A stretch of DNA of 64,000 bases from Rufibacter psychrotolerans (GTDB lineage: Bacteria > Bacteroidota > Bacteroidia > Cytophagales > Hymenobacteraceae): assembly GCF_016924645.1 (NCBI RefSeq), contig NZ_JAFFJV010000016.1:124001-188000 (forward strand). Direction: 5' to 3'. The position numbers and the translations under genes were made by a program. This document shows, in pieces, positions 18,303 to 26,853 of this stretch; the first letter of the stretch is position 1; each line of letters starts with the position of its first letter. The notes below the pieces were generated by a model that was not told where the DNA came from, did not search any database, and was given only the letters and a program-made list of their open reading frames with translations.

Positions 18303-19141
18303 CGTCACGCTCCTTTCTGTTGGTAAGACTCTGATTAGATTCTAATAAGCGCAGGGGGCTTCTGCTTCTTTCTTTATAGAAACGAAGTAGTATTTTAGAA
18401 GGTTATCACCCGAGGGGAAATGCTTGACGGCTTTCTTTTTTGTCTTTGTTTGAGGGGAGGGCGGATGGGTGCTTTTGGTTTGTCTGCCGTTGCTGGCTTG
18501 GGGTTATCGCTGGCGTGGTGCCGTTAGCCTATGCTTAGACTGCTAATTCATATATTAGGCCTTTGCTAGCGAAGTGGCGGTTTGTCTATGGACTTAAGGG
18601 CTGTGTTGTTTCATCTTCTCTGAAAAGCGCTCATGGCCGCGGGGCCCCGTCTTTGCCCCTCGCACTGCCCTTGCGGCCCACCTCTGTAGTTTGTGCTTAG
18701 CTTCTGTTCCTCAGGGGCCACAAGCGAGGCGCTCGAGCCAAAGACTGGAATCGGGATCTTCCAGCTGTGAACTTGCATAGCAGCGGTTTAGCTAATCATT
18801 ACTTAAACCCTTACTTTCTATGGCGCGGATTTACTTCCGTGACTTACGTTCAAAAGTCACGGAAGTAAATCTACTCCATAGTTGTAGCTAGACCCTATAT
18901 GCTTTGAAAACCTGTAGGGTCTCCCCCGATTTGCCACGCTGGTCAATTCAAATACCTCGCAGTGTCTTCCAGACCCGCGAGCGTCTATCCGCAATTACTT
19001 CTAATACCTTCACTCTTCCCATGGTTCAAGTCTGTGACTTGGCCCCATTCTGTGAGCAGTTTGTAACTGCCAATGCACGTTGTTCCCTTTTGGGCCAACT
19101 TTGAAAAAAACAGGCTTCAAACAGACGGTGATGCTATCACA
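18303..19141. other. Long intergenic stretch without a convincing gene
   Basis: About 840 bases between two minus-strand genes. I see a GC-rich block near 18630-18780, one long palindrome (18819-18880) and a loose copy of the dispersed motif (19087-19123). Short open frames here lack family signatures. Confidence 0.5.
18819..18880. repeat. Long imperfect palindrome
   Basis: Perfect 18-bp arms at 18828-18845 and 18854-18871 (GATTTACTTCCGTGACTT and its complement) enclose an 8-nt loop. After a 7- and 4-base interruption an outer TATGG/CCATA pair extends it. There is no T tract, so it is not a standard terminator. Confidence 0.75.
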
Positions 19142-19178
19142 CAAAAAAGCCTGCCCGGCACACACCAGACAGGCTCTT
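19142..19178 (-). terminator. Terminator of the gamma-synthase gene
   Basis: Read on the minus strand, AGCCTGTCTGG and CCGGGCAGGCT form a stem followed by TTTTTTG, about 75 bases after the stop. Confidence 0.75.
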
Positions 19179-19210
19179 TCAGCTATTCACAGGAATTCAG
19201 TGCTCCAAAT

Positions 19211-19240
19211 TCACTCATTCACTCCATCACTCATTCACTC
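19211..19240. repeat. Two copies of TCACTCATTCACTC
   Basis: The 14-base unit occurs at 19211-19224 and 19227-19240, between the terminator hairpin and the stop codon of the minus-strand gene. It is a simple-sequence tandem in the 3' untranslated region. Confidence 0.7.
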
Positions 19241-19249
19241 AATTTCACA

Positions 19250-20389
19250 TTACCCAATCGCTTGCTCCAAATCAGCGATGAGGTCTTCTACGTCTTCGAT
19301 GCCTACGCTCAGACGTATTAAGGAATCAGACAAGCCGCCTTTCAGGCGCTCTACCTGCGGGATGCTGGCGTGCGTCATGGTGGCCGGATGTCCGCAGAGT
19401 GATTCCACGCCTCCCAGCGACTCGGCCAGGGCGAAGTAGTGCAGTTTCTCCAGTACCTGGATGGCGGCCTCAATGCGGTCTTCCTTCAGCTCAAACGAGA
19501 TCATGCCCCCGAAATCGCGCATCTGCTCCTGGGCGATCTGGTGGTTAGGATGGTCCTGGAAACCGGGCCAGAACACTTTGCCCACTTTGGGGTGCTGCCG
19601 GAGGTACTCGGCAATTTTGCGGCCGTTCTCGCAGTGACGCTGCATGCGCACATGCAGCGTCTTGAGGCCGCGCAGCACCAGGAAGCAGTCCTGCGGACCG
19701 GGCGTGCCCCCACAGGCATTCTGGATGAACGCCAGGCGCTCGGCCAGGGCATCTTCCTTCACCACAATGGCGCCCATGACCACGTCTGAGTGACCGGCCA
19801 TGTACTTGGTGAGCGAGTGCATCACAATGTCGGCGCCCAGGTCCAGGGGCGTTTGCAGGTAGGGCGTGGAGAAGGTGTTGTCCACCACCAGCGTCAACTG
19901 GTGGCGCTTGCAGATCTCGGCGGCGCCTTTGATGTCAATGATGTTCAGGAGCGGGTTGGTAGGCGTTTCCACCCACACCATCTTGGTATTGGCGGTGATG
20001 TATTGCTCAATGGTGCCAATCTCGCCCATGGGCACGAAAGAGAACTTGATGCCGTAGTCCTGGAACACCTTGGTGAAGATGCGGTACGTGCCGCCGTACA
20101 GGTCGTTGGTGGAGATCACCTCGTCGCCAGGCTTCAGGAGTTTGATGATGCAGTCGGTAGCGGCCATCCCCGAGGCGAAGCAAAGCCCGTGCACCCCGTT
20201 CTCCAGGGCCGCGATGGCGCTTTGCAGGGCACTGCGCGTGGGGTTATGGGTGCGGGAATACTCATAGCCGTTGTGGTTACCGGGCGAGCGCTGCACGTAC
20301 GTAGACGTCTGGTAGATGGGCGTCATGATGGCGCCGGTGGTGGGGTCTGGCATCACGCCAGCATGTATGGTCTTGGTTCCGAATTTCAT
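19250..20389 (-). CDS. metB: Cystathionine gamma-synthase / beta-lyase family PLP enzyme
   Basis: This 379-residue cytoplasmic protein belongs to the Cys/Met-metabolism PLP fold. GYEYSRTHNPTR near residue 41, SGMAATDC near 73, NDLYGGTYR near 95 and ETPTNPLLNI near 141 are the standard blocks. The PLP Lys is Lys195 in HSLTKYMAGHSD. These enzymes exchange or eliminate sulfur-amino-acid side chains. The sequence resembles gamma-synthases most, but gamma-lyase or beta-lyase activity cannot be excluded without structure-guided comparison. The gene is divergent from the VTT-family gene with a 125-base shared promoter region and is not in a methionine operon. Confidence 0.88.
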   Translation of the reverse strand: MKFGTKTIHAGVMPDPTTGAIMTPIYQTSTYVQRSPGNHNGYEYSRTHNPTRSALQSAIAALENGVHGLCFASGMAATDCIIKLLKPGDEVISTNDLYGGTYRIFTKVFQDYGIKFSFVPMGEIGTIEQYITANTKMVWVETPTNPLLNIIDIKGAAEICKRHQLTLVVDNTFSTPYLQTPLDLGADIVMHSLTKYMAGHSDVVMGAIVVKEDALAERLAFIQNACGGTPGPQDCFLVLRGLKTLHVRMQRHCENGRKIAEYLRQHPKVGKVFWPGFQDHPNHQIAQEQMRDFGGMISFELKEDRIEAAIQVLEKLHYFALAESLGGVESLCGHPATMTHASIPQVERLKGGLSDSLIRLSVGIEDVEDLIADLEQAIG

Positions 20390-20514
20390 AGCCTCTTATA
20401 CGGTAGTAGCGGCGCAAGATAGAGAAATTGCCCACAAGTTTCCAACGCAACTTACGGGCAGCCCTGAAGGCGTTTTCCGCGTACTTTCCCCAAAATACCC
20501 GATATTCGGCGCTT

Positions 20515-21210
20515 ATGTGGAAGAAACTCCTTAAACAAAATACCGGCACGCTCCTGTACTCGCTCCTGCTGGTGGTCATTCCGGTGCTGGCCAGCTCTGG
20601 CCTGGCGCTGTGGCTGTACCACAACCAGGACTTACTGGAGTCTCTTACGTGGGCCCAGCAGATCTTGTACTTCCTGGCGGTCTCGCTCACCATGGCTTTC
20701 GCTATCACGCCCACCACGTTTGTGGCGCTGGCCACGGGTTTCTTCTTTGGGTGGAACGCTTTCCCGGGGGTGGTGGTCTCGTACGGGGCCGCCGCCCTGA
20801 TTGGCTACGCCATGGCCCGCCTCATTGACCACGGCAAACTGACAGCCTTCCTGCACCAGTTCCCCAAAGCCGAAGGGGTGATGAACGAGCTGCGGGAGCA
20901 CAGCTGGAGCCTGATCATTCTGACGCGCATCTCGCCGGTGCTGCCTTTTGCGTTTATGACCTTTGTGCTGTCGCTGGTGCAGGTGCCGCGGGGCCGTTTC
21001 CTGCTGGCCAGCATGGCGGGCATGTTGCCGCGCACGCTGTTCTTCTTCTGGGTGGGCACCCAGGCCCAGGACCTGCTGGCCCTTCTGCGTGACCCCAATG
21101 CGGGCACCTCGGGCAAGCTTTTGCTGGGCGCACTGGTGGTGATTTCCCTGGGCGGGCTCTATGTCTTACTCAACCGGGCAATTAAAAAAGCCTTAGCCAG
21201 AGGCATATAG
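20515..21210 (+). CDS. TVP38/TMEM64 (VTT/SNARE-associated) membrane protein
   Basis: This 231-residue polytopic inner-membrane protein has about five or six hydrophobic segments. The VTT-domain core includes FVALATGFFFGWNAFPGVV, the YGAAALIGYAMARL helix and the RISPVLPFAFMTFVLSL re-entrant region. The family is linked to lipid scrambling and membrane homeostasis, and to the E. coli YdjX/YdjZ proteins; the substrate here is unknown. ATG 20515 opens the conserved hydrophilic-then-membrane start. An upstream in-frame ATG would add 29 residues overlapping the divergent promoter. Confidence 0.87.
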   Translation: MWKKLLKQNTGTLLYSLLLVVIPVLASSGLALWLYHNQDLLESLTWAQQILYFLAVSLTMAFAITPTTFVALATGFFFGWNAFPGVVVSYGAAALIGYAMARLIDHGKLTAFLHQFPKAEGVMNELREHSWSLIILTRISPVLPFAFMTFVLSLVQVPRGRFLLASMAGMLPRTLFFFWVGTQAQDLLALLRDPNAGTSGKLLLGALVVISLGGLYVLLNRAIKKALARGI

Positions 21211-21240
21211 CATTTTTTTTAAGTTTTTTTCAGGCGAGTA

Positions 21241-21272
21241 CTTGCGCAATTCAAACCGAGTATCTACCTTTG
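21241..21272 (+). promoter_or_regulatory. Promoter of tRNA-Arg
   Basis: CTTG at 21241 and TACCTTTG (TAnnTTTG consensus) at 21265-21272 are 20 bases apart, as in the Bacteroidota sigma-ABfr promoter. The tRNA starts 20 bases downstream. Confidence 0.7.
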
Positions 21273-21291
21273 CAACACTAAATCAAACAAT

Positions 21292-21365
21292 GGTCACGTA
21301 GCTCAACTGGATAGAGCATCTGACTACGAATCAGAAGGTTTGGGGTTCGACTCCCTACGCGACCA
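21292..21365 (+). tRNA. tRNA-Arg(ACG)
   Basis: The cloverleaf folds by hand: D arm GCTC/GAGC, anticodon stem TCTGA/TCAGA with loop CTACGAA (anticodon 21326-21328) and T stem TGGGG/CCCTA. The acceptor stem GGTCACG/CGCGACC has one A-C mismatch at pair 5:68. CCA is not encoded. Confidence 0.92.
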
Positions 21366-21369
21366 CCTA

Positions 21370-21413
21370 AAAAAAGCCACTTACGAGATAAAACTTGTGA
21401 GTGGCTTTTTTCT
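21370..21413 (+). terminator. Terminator after tRNA-Arg
   Basis: AAAAGCCACTTACGAG pairs, with two G-U pairs, to CTTGTGAGTGGCTTTT and runs into TTTTTC. Confidence 0.8.
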
Positions 21414-21432
21414 TTGCACACATTTTGCACAC
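21414..21432. other. CACACATT-type sequence after tRNA-Arg (possible att-linked site)
   Basis: CACACATT-TTG-CACAC lies just after the tRNA terminator. A near copy lies after the tRNA-Ala at 62409. Both mark the start of lower-GC DNA, which fits the edge of an integrated element. No integrase gene is visible. Confidence 0.35.
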
Positions 21433-21623
21433 GAAATCTTTTCAATTCTGTAATCCCAAGTGTTATGAGGCGAAGTGAATGTTGATGTTGTTAATGAGTT
21501 TCATTGCGTTAACCATCAATCCGGTCAATAAAGGATAACTTATCCTTCTCAAGCAGGGATTCACTTGTCAGAATTCAGCAAATCATATTCAACAAAAAAG
21601 TACTTACCAGGTTGTGTTAACAA

Positions 21624-21889
21624 TTAAGTCAAAAGAGTCATAGTAGCAGTCAGATGTAAGAAAGCCATGTAGTTTGTGGCAGTTTTATCATACCTGGTTG
21701 CTATTCTACGGTAGTGTTTGAACAGGTTAAAGAAGCGTTCTATCTTATGGCACCGCTGCGCCCTATCCACAGCATTGCATTTACAAAGAGCCGGTTGTCT
21801 GCCGCACTCCGCCCTACATCTTCAGGCTTACCTGCAAGCAATGGCGCCAATCGCACCCATTCTTCATCCTTGGTCTCGTAAGGCCGCAT
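21624..21889 (-). pseudogene. IS5-family transposase remnant, internally deleted
   Basis: Translating the minus strand from ATG 21889 gives a typical IS5/IS427-type N-terminus (MRPYETKDEEWVRLAPLLAG) that continues to about residue 48. In another frame the sequence then matches the transposase C-terminus: IERFFNLFKHYRRIATRYDK followed by TATNYMAFLHLTATMTLL and a stop. The catalytic DDE core is gone, so the two ends were joined out of frame by a deletion of several hundred bases. It lies between tRNA-Arg and the low-GC island, evidence of past mobile-element traffic at this boundary. It cannot transpose by itself. Confidence 0.75.
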
Positions 21890-22027
21890 ATTGTTTTTAG
21901 CCCTAAAATACTACCGATACCTTTTATTCATTTATTTGTCAACACAGCCTAGTCATATCAACACCAATAACCAAAGTAGAAGCAACCTATTGCATCAAGA
22001 ACAGCTTCAAAACCCTTCCTATTTATA

Positions 22028-23842
22028 TCACTGCACAAGTATCTTTGAAAAGAAGCGGCCACTGTTTGTGTAAACGTGTACATAATAGAGCCCCTTTGAA
22101 CAACCGGTTACATCCAGTTTGTCCAACAAAGACGCGCTCCCACTTTTTTCAAAAACCAACTTACCCACAGCATTTATTAGTTGGACTTTCTTTACGTTGT
22201 AAGTACCACTTGTGTGTATGTTGATAATGCCGGAAGTTGGGTTTGGGAAAACACGTACGCCGGTTGAGCTTTCCTCGTTGACCCCTAAGGGATTTCTCTC
22301 TAAGTAGCCGGTGATATTCTCTGCCACAATACGATCAAACATGATTTTATGGGCGGCATCATTCATGTGCACACCATCGCCACTATCAAATGCGGGCTGC
22401 ATGGTATTGCCTGGGGTTTGAAATCCTGTCCAGAAGTCTACGGTGAAAACTTCTCCAAACTTGCCATAGGTAGCATCAATCATCCCCAGTTGAATCTGGA
22501 CTTTGTCCTGTGAAAAGTTTCTGGGTTGTGGCGTTGTTACCCAAAGGGGTATGTTGGCTTGGGCTGCTTTTTCAATGATTATTTCATAATTTTTCATCTG
22601 ATCCTCAACGGTCCGGCCCGCAGCTGCGTCATTAGAAGGCAAATTGACAATAAGAGCATCTGGGTTGAAGCCAAGGGCTTTTGTGATGTTGTGCTCTGGG
22701 TTATTTTCAGGAAGAATGCTGGCGGTGGTATATCCGCCCACGGCTAAATTAATCACATTGAATTCACTTGGCTGATGGTTTAGATAGTTTCTATACCTCC
22801 ACACCCACGCACTGTCTGGTTTGGAAACTTTTGCTCCTGCCGCCGTTGAGGAGCCCAAAACCACAATGGTAAATTGTTTCGTGTTTCCCTGGAAAATAGA
22901 GAAAGGTCTGGCGCTGACATCATGCAGGCCAGGCTCACCAGCGTCAGCCACCCGGACTAACGCGTGTTCTGCAACAATGGTTGGAAGTGTCCAGGTGTAC
23001 GCTTTGTCAGTGGCGGCAACCGATGCAACAATGGGCAACCAATTAACTCCGTTATCTACAGAATAATCCAGGCGCACAAAGACAACGTTGTCTGCTTTCC
23101 ATTAAATGGAGGTCACCTTACCAGCCTTTAACTGCTCCTCGCCATTGGGTGATTGCAAGGTGATGGCCTTAGGTCCTGGGGCCACTTTGTTGACATAGGC
23201 TATTTTCATGGCGCCTAAGTAGAAAAAGACTGTCGCGTTGTTGTTGTTGTTGTTGTTGTTGTTGCTGCCCTTCTCAACCGTGATTTTTATGGTTCCGTCT
23301 TCCTTAGGAATAACCGGGATAGTTCTAACAACTTTGGAGGTATTTTTTGAGGCATTCAGCTTTACCACCACGGTAGTTTCCCCTTCAACAAGGTATTGGG
23401 TTTCTCTATTGTCGGTTACATTACCGCGGGAGGCAAAAAAGGTGAAAGAGTAAGCTGTCTCTAAGTGCAGGTTGGACAATGAGACTTCTGAAGAAGGCAC
23501 TACAGCGCCATTGAATCTGGTTGTGTTTCCATAAAAACTATCCTTTGAGGCATTGGCAGGAATACCCAACGTATCATCGGCGACAAGGCCGTTAGGGTTG
23601 AAGGTGTTGAATGGTCTGGTGACAGCAATTGAGATACCGGTAGAGAGCTGCTTTGTATTAACCAAGTTTTCTATTGTGCCTGTCTTTGCATTGGTGACGT
23701 TGTTCCAACCGGCAGGAGAAACGGTGGCTGCCGCTCCGAAATCAATGTTAATGGTATCATTCTTCTCCTGGGCAAAGCTCCTATGCATACCAAGGAGCAA
23801 CGAGAGCAATAGAAGCAAATGGAAGAGGGGTTTGTTTTTCAT
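22028..23842 (-). pseudogene. SGNH/GDSL esterase with T9SS tail, interrupted by an in-frame TAA
   Basis: Two open segments join in one frame across a single TAA at 23102-23104 (codons KVTSI-stop-WKADNV). Upstream lie a signal peptide, a beta-sandwich domain with nine consecutive Asn codons, and the start of an Ig-like module. Downstream come the rest of that module (WKADNVVFVRLDYSVDNG), an SGNH hydrolase with all four blocks (VLGSSTAAG Ser, LAVGGYTT Gly, NLPSND Asn, DGVHMND Asp/His) and a type A T9SS tail (FPNPTSGIINI). An intact protein of about 604 residues would be a secreted carbohydrate or lipid esterase. The stop falls where relatives have the Thr of a TITW-like strand. It could be a recent nonsense mutation, a sequencing error or readthrough. 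It is the last gene of the island operon. Confidence 0.8.
23237..23263. repeat. (GTT)9 trinucleotide repeat
   Basis: Nine GTT units encode nine Asn on the minus strand inside the esterase gene. Length changes would keep frame and vary a linker. Confidence 0.9.
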
Positions 23843-23875
23843 AATCTTGCAAATCTGGGTAGAGGGCTCTGGTGG

Positions 23876-23911
23876 GTTTTATGGTTGATTTTCGGAAAAA
23901 AGCCGGAAAAC
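23876..23911 (+). repeat. Dispersed intergenic hairpin motif, copy 8
   Basis: GGTTGATTTTCGGAAAAAAG followed by CCGGAAAAC lies between the hexosaminidase and esterase genes, on the strand opposite to them. Confidence 0.4.
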
Positions 23912-24014
23912 AGGCTGGGTGGAGGCAGTGGCTTTCCAGTCTGCCGAATTGCTCCAGCAGTTAGCTTGTATATTCTACAAAAGGCAATGGAAACGGGGCT
24001 TACCAGAACCCGCC

Positions 24015-25679
24015 TTACGGTGTGCTCTGGTAATACTTAGAATAATTTACCTTTAGTTTATCCAGATGTTGAATATTACTATTCAACCTTTTGAGGAAAT
24101 CCTGGTAATTCTTCTGAGCCAGGGGGGTCCAGGTAATTTCTGCCAAGGCACAGATTCTGGGGAAAGACATAAATTCGGCGTGGTCGCTGGTTGGGATGTA
24201 CTCCGTCCAGAGGTTTGCCTGCGCGCCTAAAACCAGTTTACCTTCTTCGGGCGTTAAACTCTTGGGGACCGGATTATACGAATACACTTTTTCTAACGGC
24301 AGGTAACGGCCAATTGCCAGGGGCTCCCCTTTTCTGCCTGCTTTTGTTTGGTAAGAATCAATGTACAAATGAGAACTTGGCGACATGATTACTTTATGGC
24401 CCTGTTTTGCCGCGGCAATTCCCCCCTTTTCGCCCCGCCATGACATCACCGTGGCGTTTGGTGCTAAACCGCCCTCCAAGATCTCGTCCCACCCAATGAT
24501 AGACCGACCTTTGGAATTAAGGAACTTCTCCATTCTTTGAATGAAGTAGCTCTGCAGCTCATGTTCGTCTTTCAGGCCCTCTCTCTTGATGACCTCCTGC
24601 GCGTAGGCAGATTTCTTCCAGGCGTCTTTGGGCGCTTCATCGCCGCCAATGTGAATGTATTTGCTCGGGAAAATGGCCATTACCTCGGTGAGTACATCCT
24701 CCAGAAATGTGAAAGTGGCTTCATTGGGGCAGTAGATATCCTTGAATATGCCCCAATGGGTGGCTACTTCATAATTTGCATCTGGTGAGCAGCCCAGCTC
24801 TGGGTAAGCGGCCAGCGCGGCCTGCGAATGCCCGGGCATTTCAATCTCAGGAATAATGGTGATAAACCGGTCCTGGGCATATTTGACGAGCTCTTTCAGT
24901 TCTTCCTGGGTATAATACCCCCCGTAGCGTTTCCCATCGTACTGGCGGGGCTTGTCGTTGTTGTGCCCTATGAGGGTTTCTTTCCGCCATGCTCCTACTT
25001 GCTGTAACTTAGGGTACTTCTTTATCTCAATGCGCCACCCCTGGTCTTCGGTTAAATGGAAATGGAAGGTATTGATTTTATAGAAGGCAAGTAAGTCAAT
25101 GTACTTCTTAATGAAGTTTAGGGGCATGAAATGACGGGCTACATCCAGCATGACGCCCCGGTAAGCAAAGCGGGGTTCATCCTGGATATGAACTGCCGGA
25201 ATGGTGAAGCGCTTTAGGTTGGTTGAGGCTTCAATGTCTGCCGGAAAGAGCTGGCGGAGGGATTGCACAGCCAGGAATGCCCCGGCGGGCGTTTTCGCCT
25301 TGATTTGGATTGATTTACTGGAAACCGTCAGCTCATATCCCTCCTGGTGGGTAATGGAACTATCCAGGCTCACGTGAATAGAATTCTTTTTTGCTGCTTT
25401 GTCTGTGTACATCAACGGGTTTCCGGTAGCATTTCGCACCAAATCAGAAAGGAAATCAGTTGCCTTCTTAAGATCAGCAGTAGCACTGGAAAGGTAGATA
25501 GTGGTTTTCTTGTTTAGCGTAAACTCCCCTTCCCTCTCTTCCAGCTTCACCGGTTTAGGGATAATAGCATAGCGGTATTTTTCCTGTGCACTAGCACGAA
25601 GGTGCAGCATTAAGAAGCAACTAAAAGCAATGATTACTTGCACTGCAGTACGTCTGAACATGTTCCTTTCTATCATCAT
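24015..25679 (-). CDS. GH20 beta-N-acetylhexosaminidase
   Basis: This 554-residue exported enzyme has a signal peptide ending around LRASAQ, a GH20b-type N-terminal domain (about 35-165) and a GH20 TIM barrel (from RFAYRGVMLDVARHF on). The catalytic pair is Asp347-Glu348 in HIGGDEAPKDAW. The Asp positions the substrate acetamido group for anchimeric assistance and the Glu is the acid. It removes terminal GlcNAc or GalNAc. Beside phosphodiesterases it may strip hexosamine side groups from a phosphate-linked polymer. MMIERN is the first Met; the second Met is an equally possible start. The gene is 144 bases downstream of a glycerophosphodiesterase gene on the same strand. Confidence 0.93.
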   Translation of the reverse strand: MMIERNMFRRTAVQVIIAFSCFLMLHLRASAQEKYRYAIIPKPVKLEEREGEFTLNKKTTIYLSSATADLKKATDFLSDLVRNATGNPLMYTDKAAKKNSIHVSLDSSITHQEGYELTVSSKSIQIKAKTPAGAFLAVQSLRQLFPADIEASTNLKRFTIPAVHIQDEPRFAYRGVMLDVARHFMPLNFIKKYIDLLAFYKINTFHFHLTEDQGWRIEIKKYPKLQQVGAWRKETLIGHNNDKPRQYDGKRYGGYYTQEELKELVKYAQDRFITIIPEIEMPGHSQAALAAYPELGCSPDANYEVATHWGIFKDIYCPNEATFTFLEDVLTEVMAIFPSKYIHIGGDEAPKDAWKKSAYAQEVIKREGLKDEHELQSYFIQRMEKFLNSKGRSIIGWDEILEGGLAPNATVMSWRGEKGGIAAAKQGHKVIMSPSSHLYIDSYQTKAGRKGEPLAIGRYLPLEKVYSYNPVPKSLTPEEGKLVLGAQANLWTEYIPTSDHAEFMSFPRICALAEITWTPLAQKNYQDFLKRLNSNIQHLDKLKVNYSKYYQSTP

Positions 25680-25720
25680 TTTAAAATTTACTTTTGATCA
25701 ACTCAGGCTTTGTGGCTACC

Positions 25721-25738
25721 GCCCCCGCCTGAGGGGGC
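25721..25738. repeat. GC-rich palindrome
   Basis: GCCCCCGCCTGAGGGGGC lies in AT-rich intergenic DNA upstream of the hexosaminidase. It resembles 28998-29016. Confidence 0.6.
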
Positions 25739-25823
25739 AGAAACTCAGCGTTTGCGTACCGCCTGGGGGAAAGTTGCCTTTTAGGCATGTTTTAAGAAAA
25801 CTAGAGCAAAAACCCAGTAGCAA

Positions 25824-26753
25824 CTAGTGATGCAAACCGCGCTTTCTTAAATAGGCAATCAGTTCTACCGGACGATCTGTTTGTATGATGTTAAAGCCCT
25901 GGTCAAGTAACCAACCCCAACTTTCCTCTACTTTTCCCTCTTCCACTGCCAGGTCATCATGGTGGCTTGCATTTAAACTAGGCCATAACGCATTTACCCA
26001 GACACGGGCACCAGCTTGTTTTAAAGCGCTCAACTCGTTTAAGATGGAGGAGGTATCTGCTCTGAACACAATCTCAAACGCTGCGGGCTTGAGTTCGCGC
26101 TGATACTCTCTGATGATCTGCCGCGCATTCTTGTTCCCCAAGTTCACTACCGGCATGAAGGGCACTTGATACATGATTCTGCCTTTTTCTGCCCGCACTT
26201 TTGCAAAAGTATGGCTGCTTTTGATGATGGTTTGCCCTGTAGTACCCGTTGCCTCTAAGATGGCCTGGGCTTCTTCAAAAAAGTCGTAGCCCTTGTCTAG
26301 ATTCACCATCACCTTGCCTTTCATCAACCGCATGGCTTCTTCCAGGGTAGGAATACGGTGCCCGGTAGCAACGCCGTGACCACCTTTCAGGTAGAGCTGC
26401 CTGAGCTCGGCTAGCGTGTGGTCTTCTACCCTGCCCTGGCCCGTAGTGGTGCGGTCAATGGTTTTATCATGCATCAGCACCAGATGCCCGTCTTTGGTTC
26501 TCTGAATATCTATCTCCACGACATCTACTCCCATGGCCATGGCGTTCTTAATTGCCTGCAGCGAGTTCTCTGGGGCATTGCGCCAATCACCACGGTGCGC
26601 AACCACAAGTACCTGCTTTCCATTAGGTGCATGGTATTCTTTCAAAATCTCGGCCAGCGTATTGCTTTTAGGAGGCACTGCCCCCTGTTTTGAGGCGCTA
26701 CAGCTCAGCACTAGAAACAAGGGTAGCAAGAAGTAAAAGGCTCTGTATTTCAT
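25824..26753 (-). CDS. Glycerophosphodiester phosphodiesterase, lipoprotein (first of two)
   Basis: The protein has 309 residues, with a lipoprotein signal (hydrophobic run ending VLSCSAS). The GDPD core is complete: VVAHRGDWRNAPENSL gives the His-Arg-Glu set, EIDIQRTKDGHLVLMHD the metal-binding Glu/Asp and the second His, and DRTTTGQG follows. It should cut glycerophosphodiesters to sn-glycerol-3-phosphate and an alcohol, using a divalent metal in the periplasm or at the outer membrane. The start is ATG 26753, because it gives the signal peptide. An extended frame to 27023 has no such signal and would overlap the next GDPD gene. Confidence 0.9.
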   Translation of the reverse strand: MKYRAFYFLLPLFLVLSCSASKQGAVPPKSNTLAEILKEYHAPNGKQVLVVAHRGDWRNAPENSLQAIKNAMAMGVDVVEIDIQRTKDGHLVLMHDKTIDRTTTGQGRVEDHTLAELRQLYLKGGHGVATGHRIPTLEEAMRLMKGKVMVNLDKGYDFFEEAQAILEATGTTGQTIIKSSHTFAKVRAEKGRIMYQVPFMPVVNLGNKNARQIIREYQRELKPAAFEIVFRADTSSILNELSALKQAGARVWVNALWPSLNASHHDDLAVEEGKVEESWGWLLDQGFNIIQTDRPVELIAYLRKRGLHH

Positions 26754-26853
26754 GGTCTTTGCCAAGTTAACGATCAGCGACAACAGGTAAGGTGCTGGGA
26801 AAAGCGCTGTGCTTACCGTGAACCCCACCTTTGTAAAGGGCCACATGCCCTTC

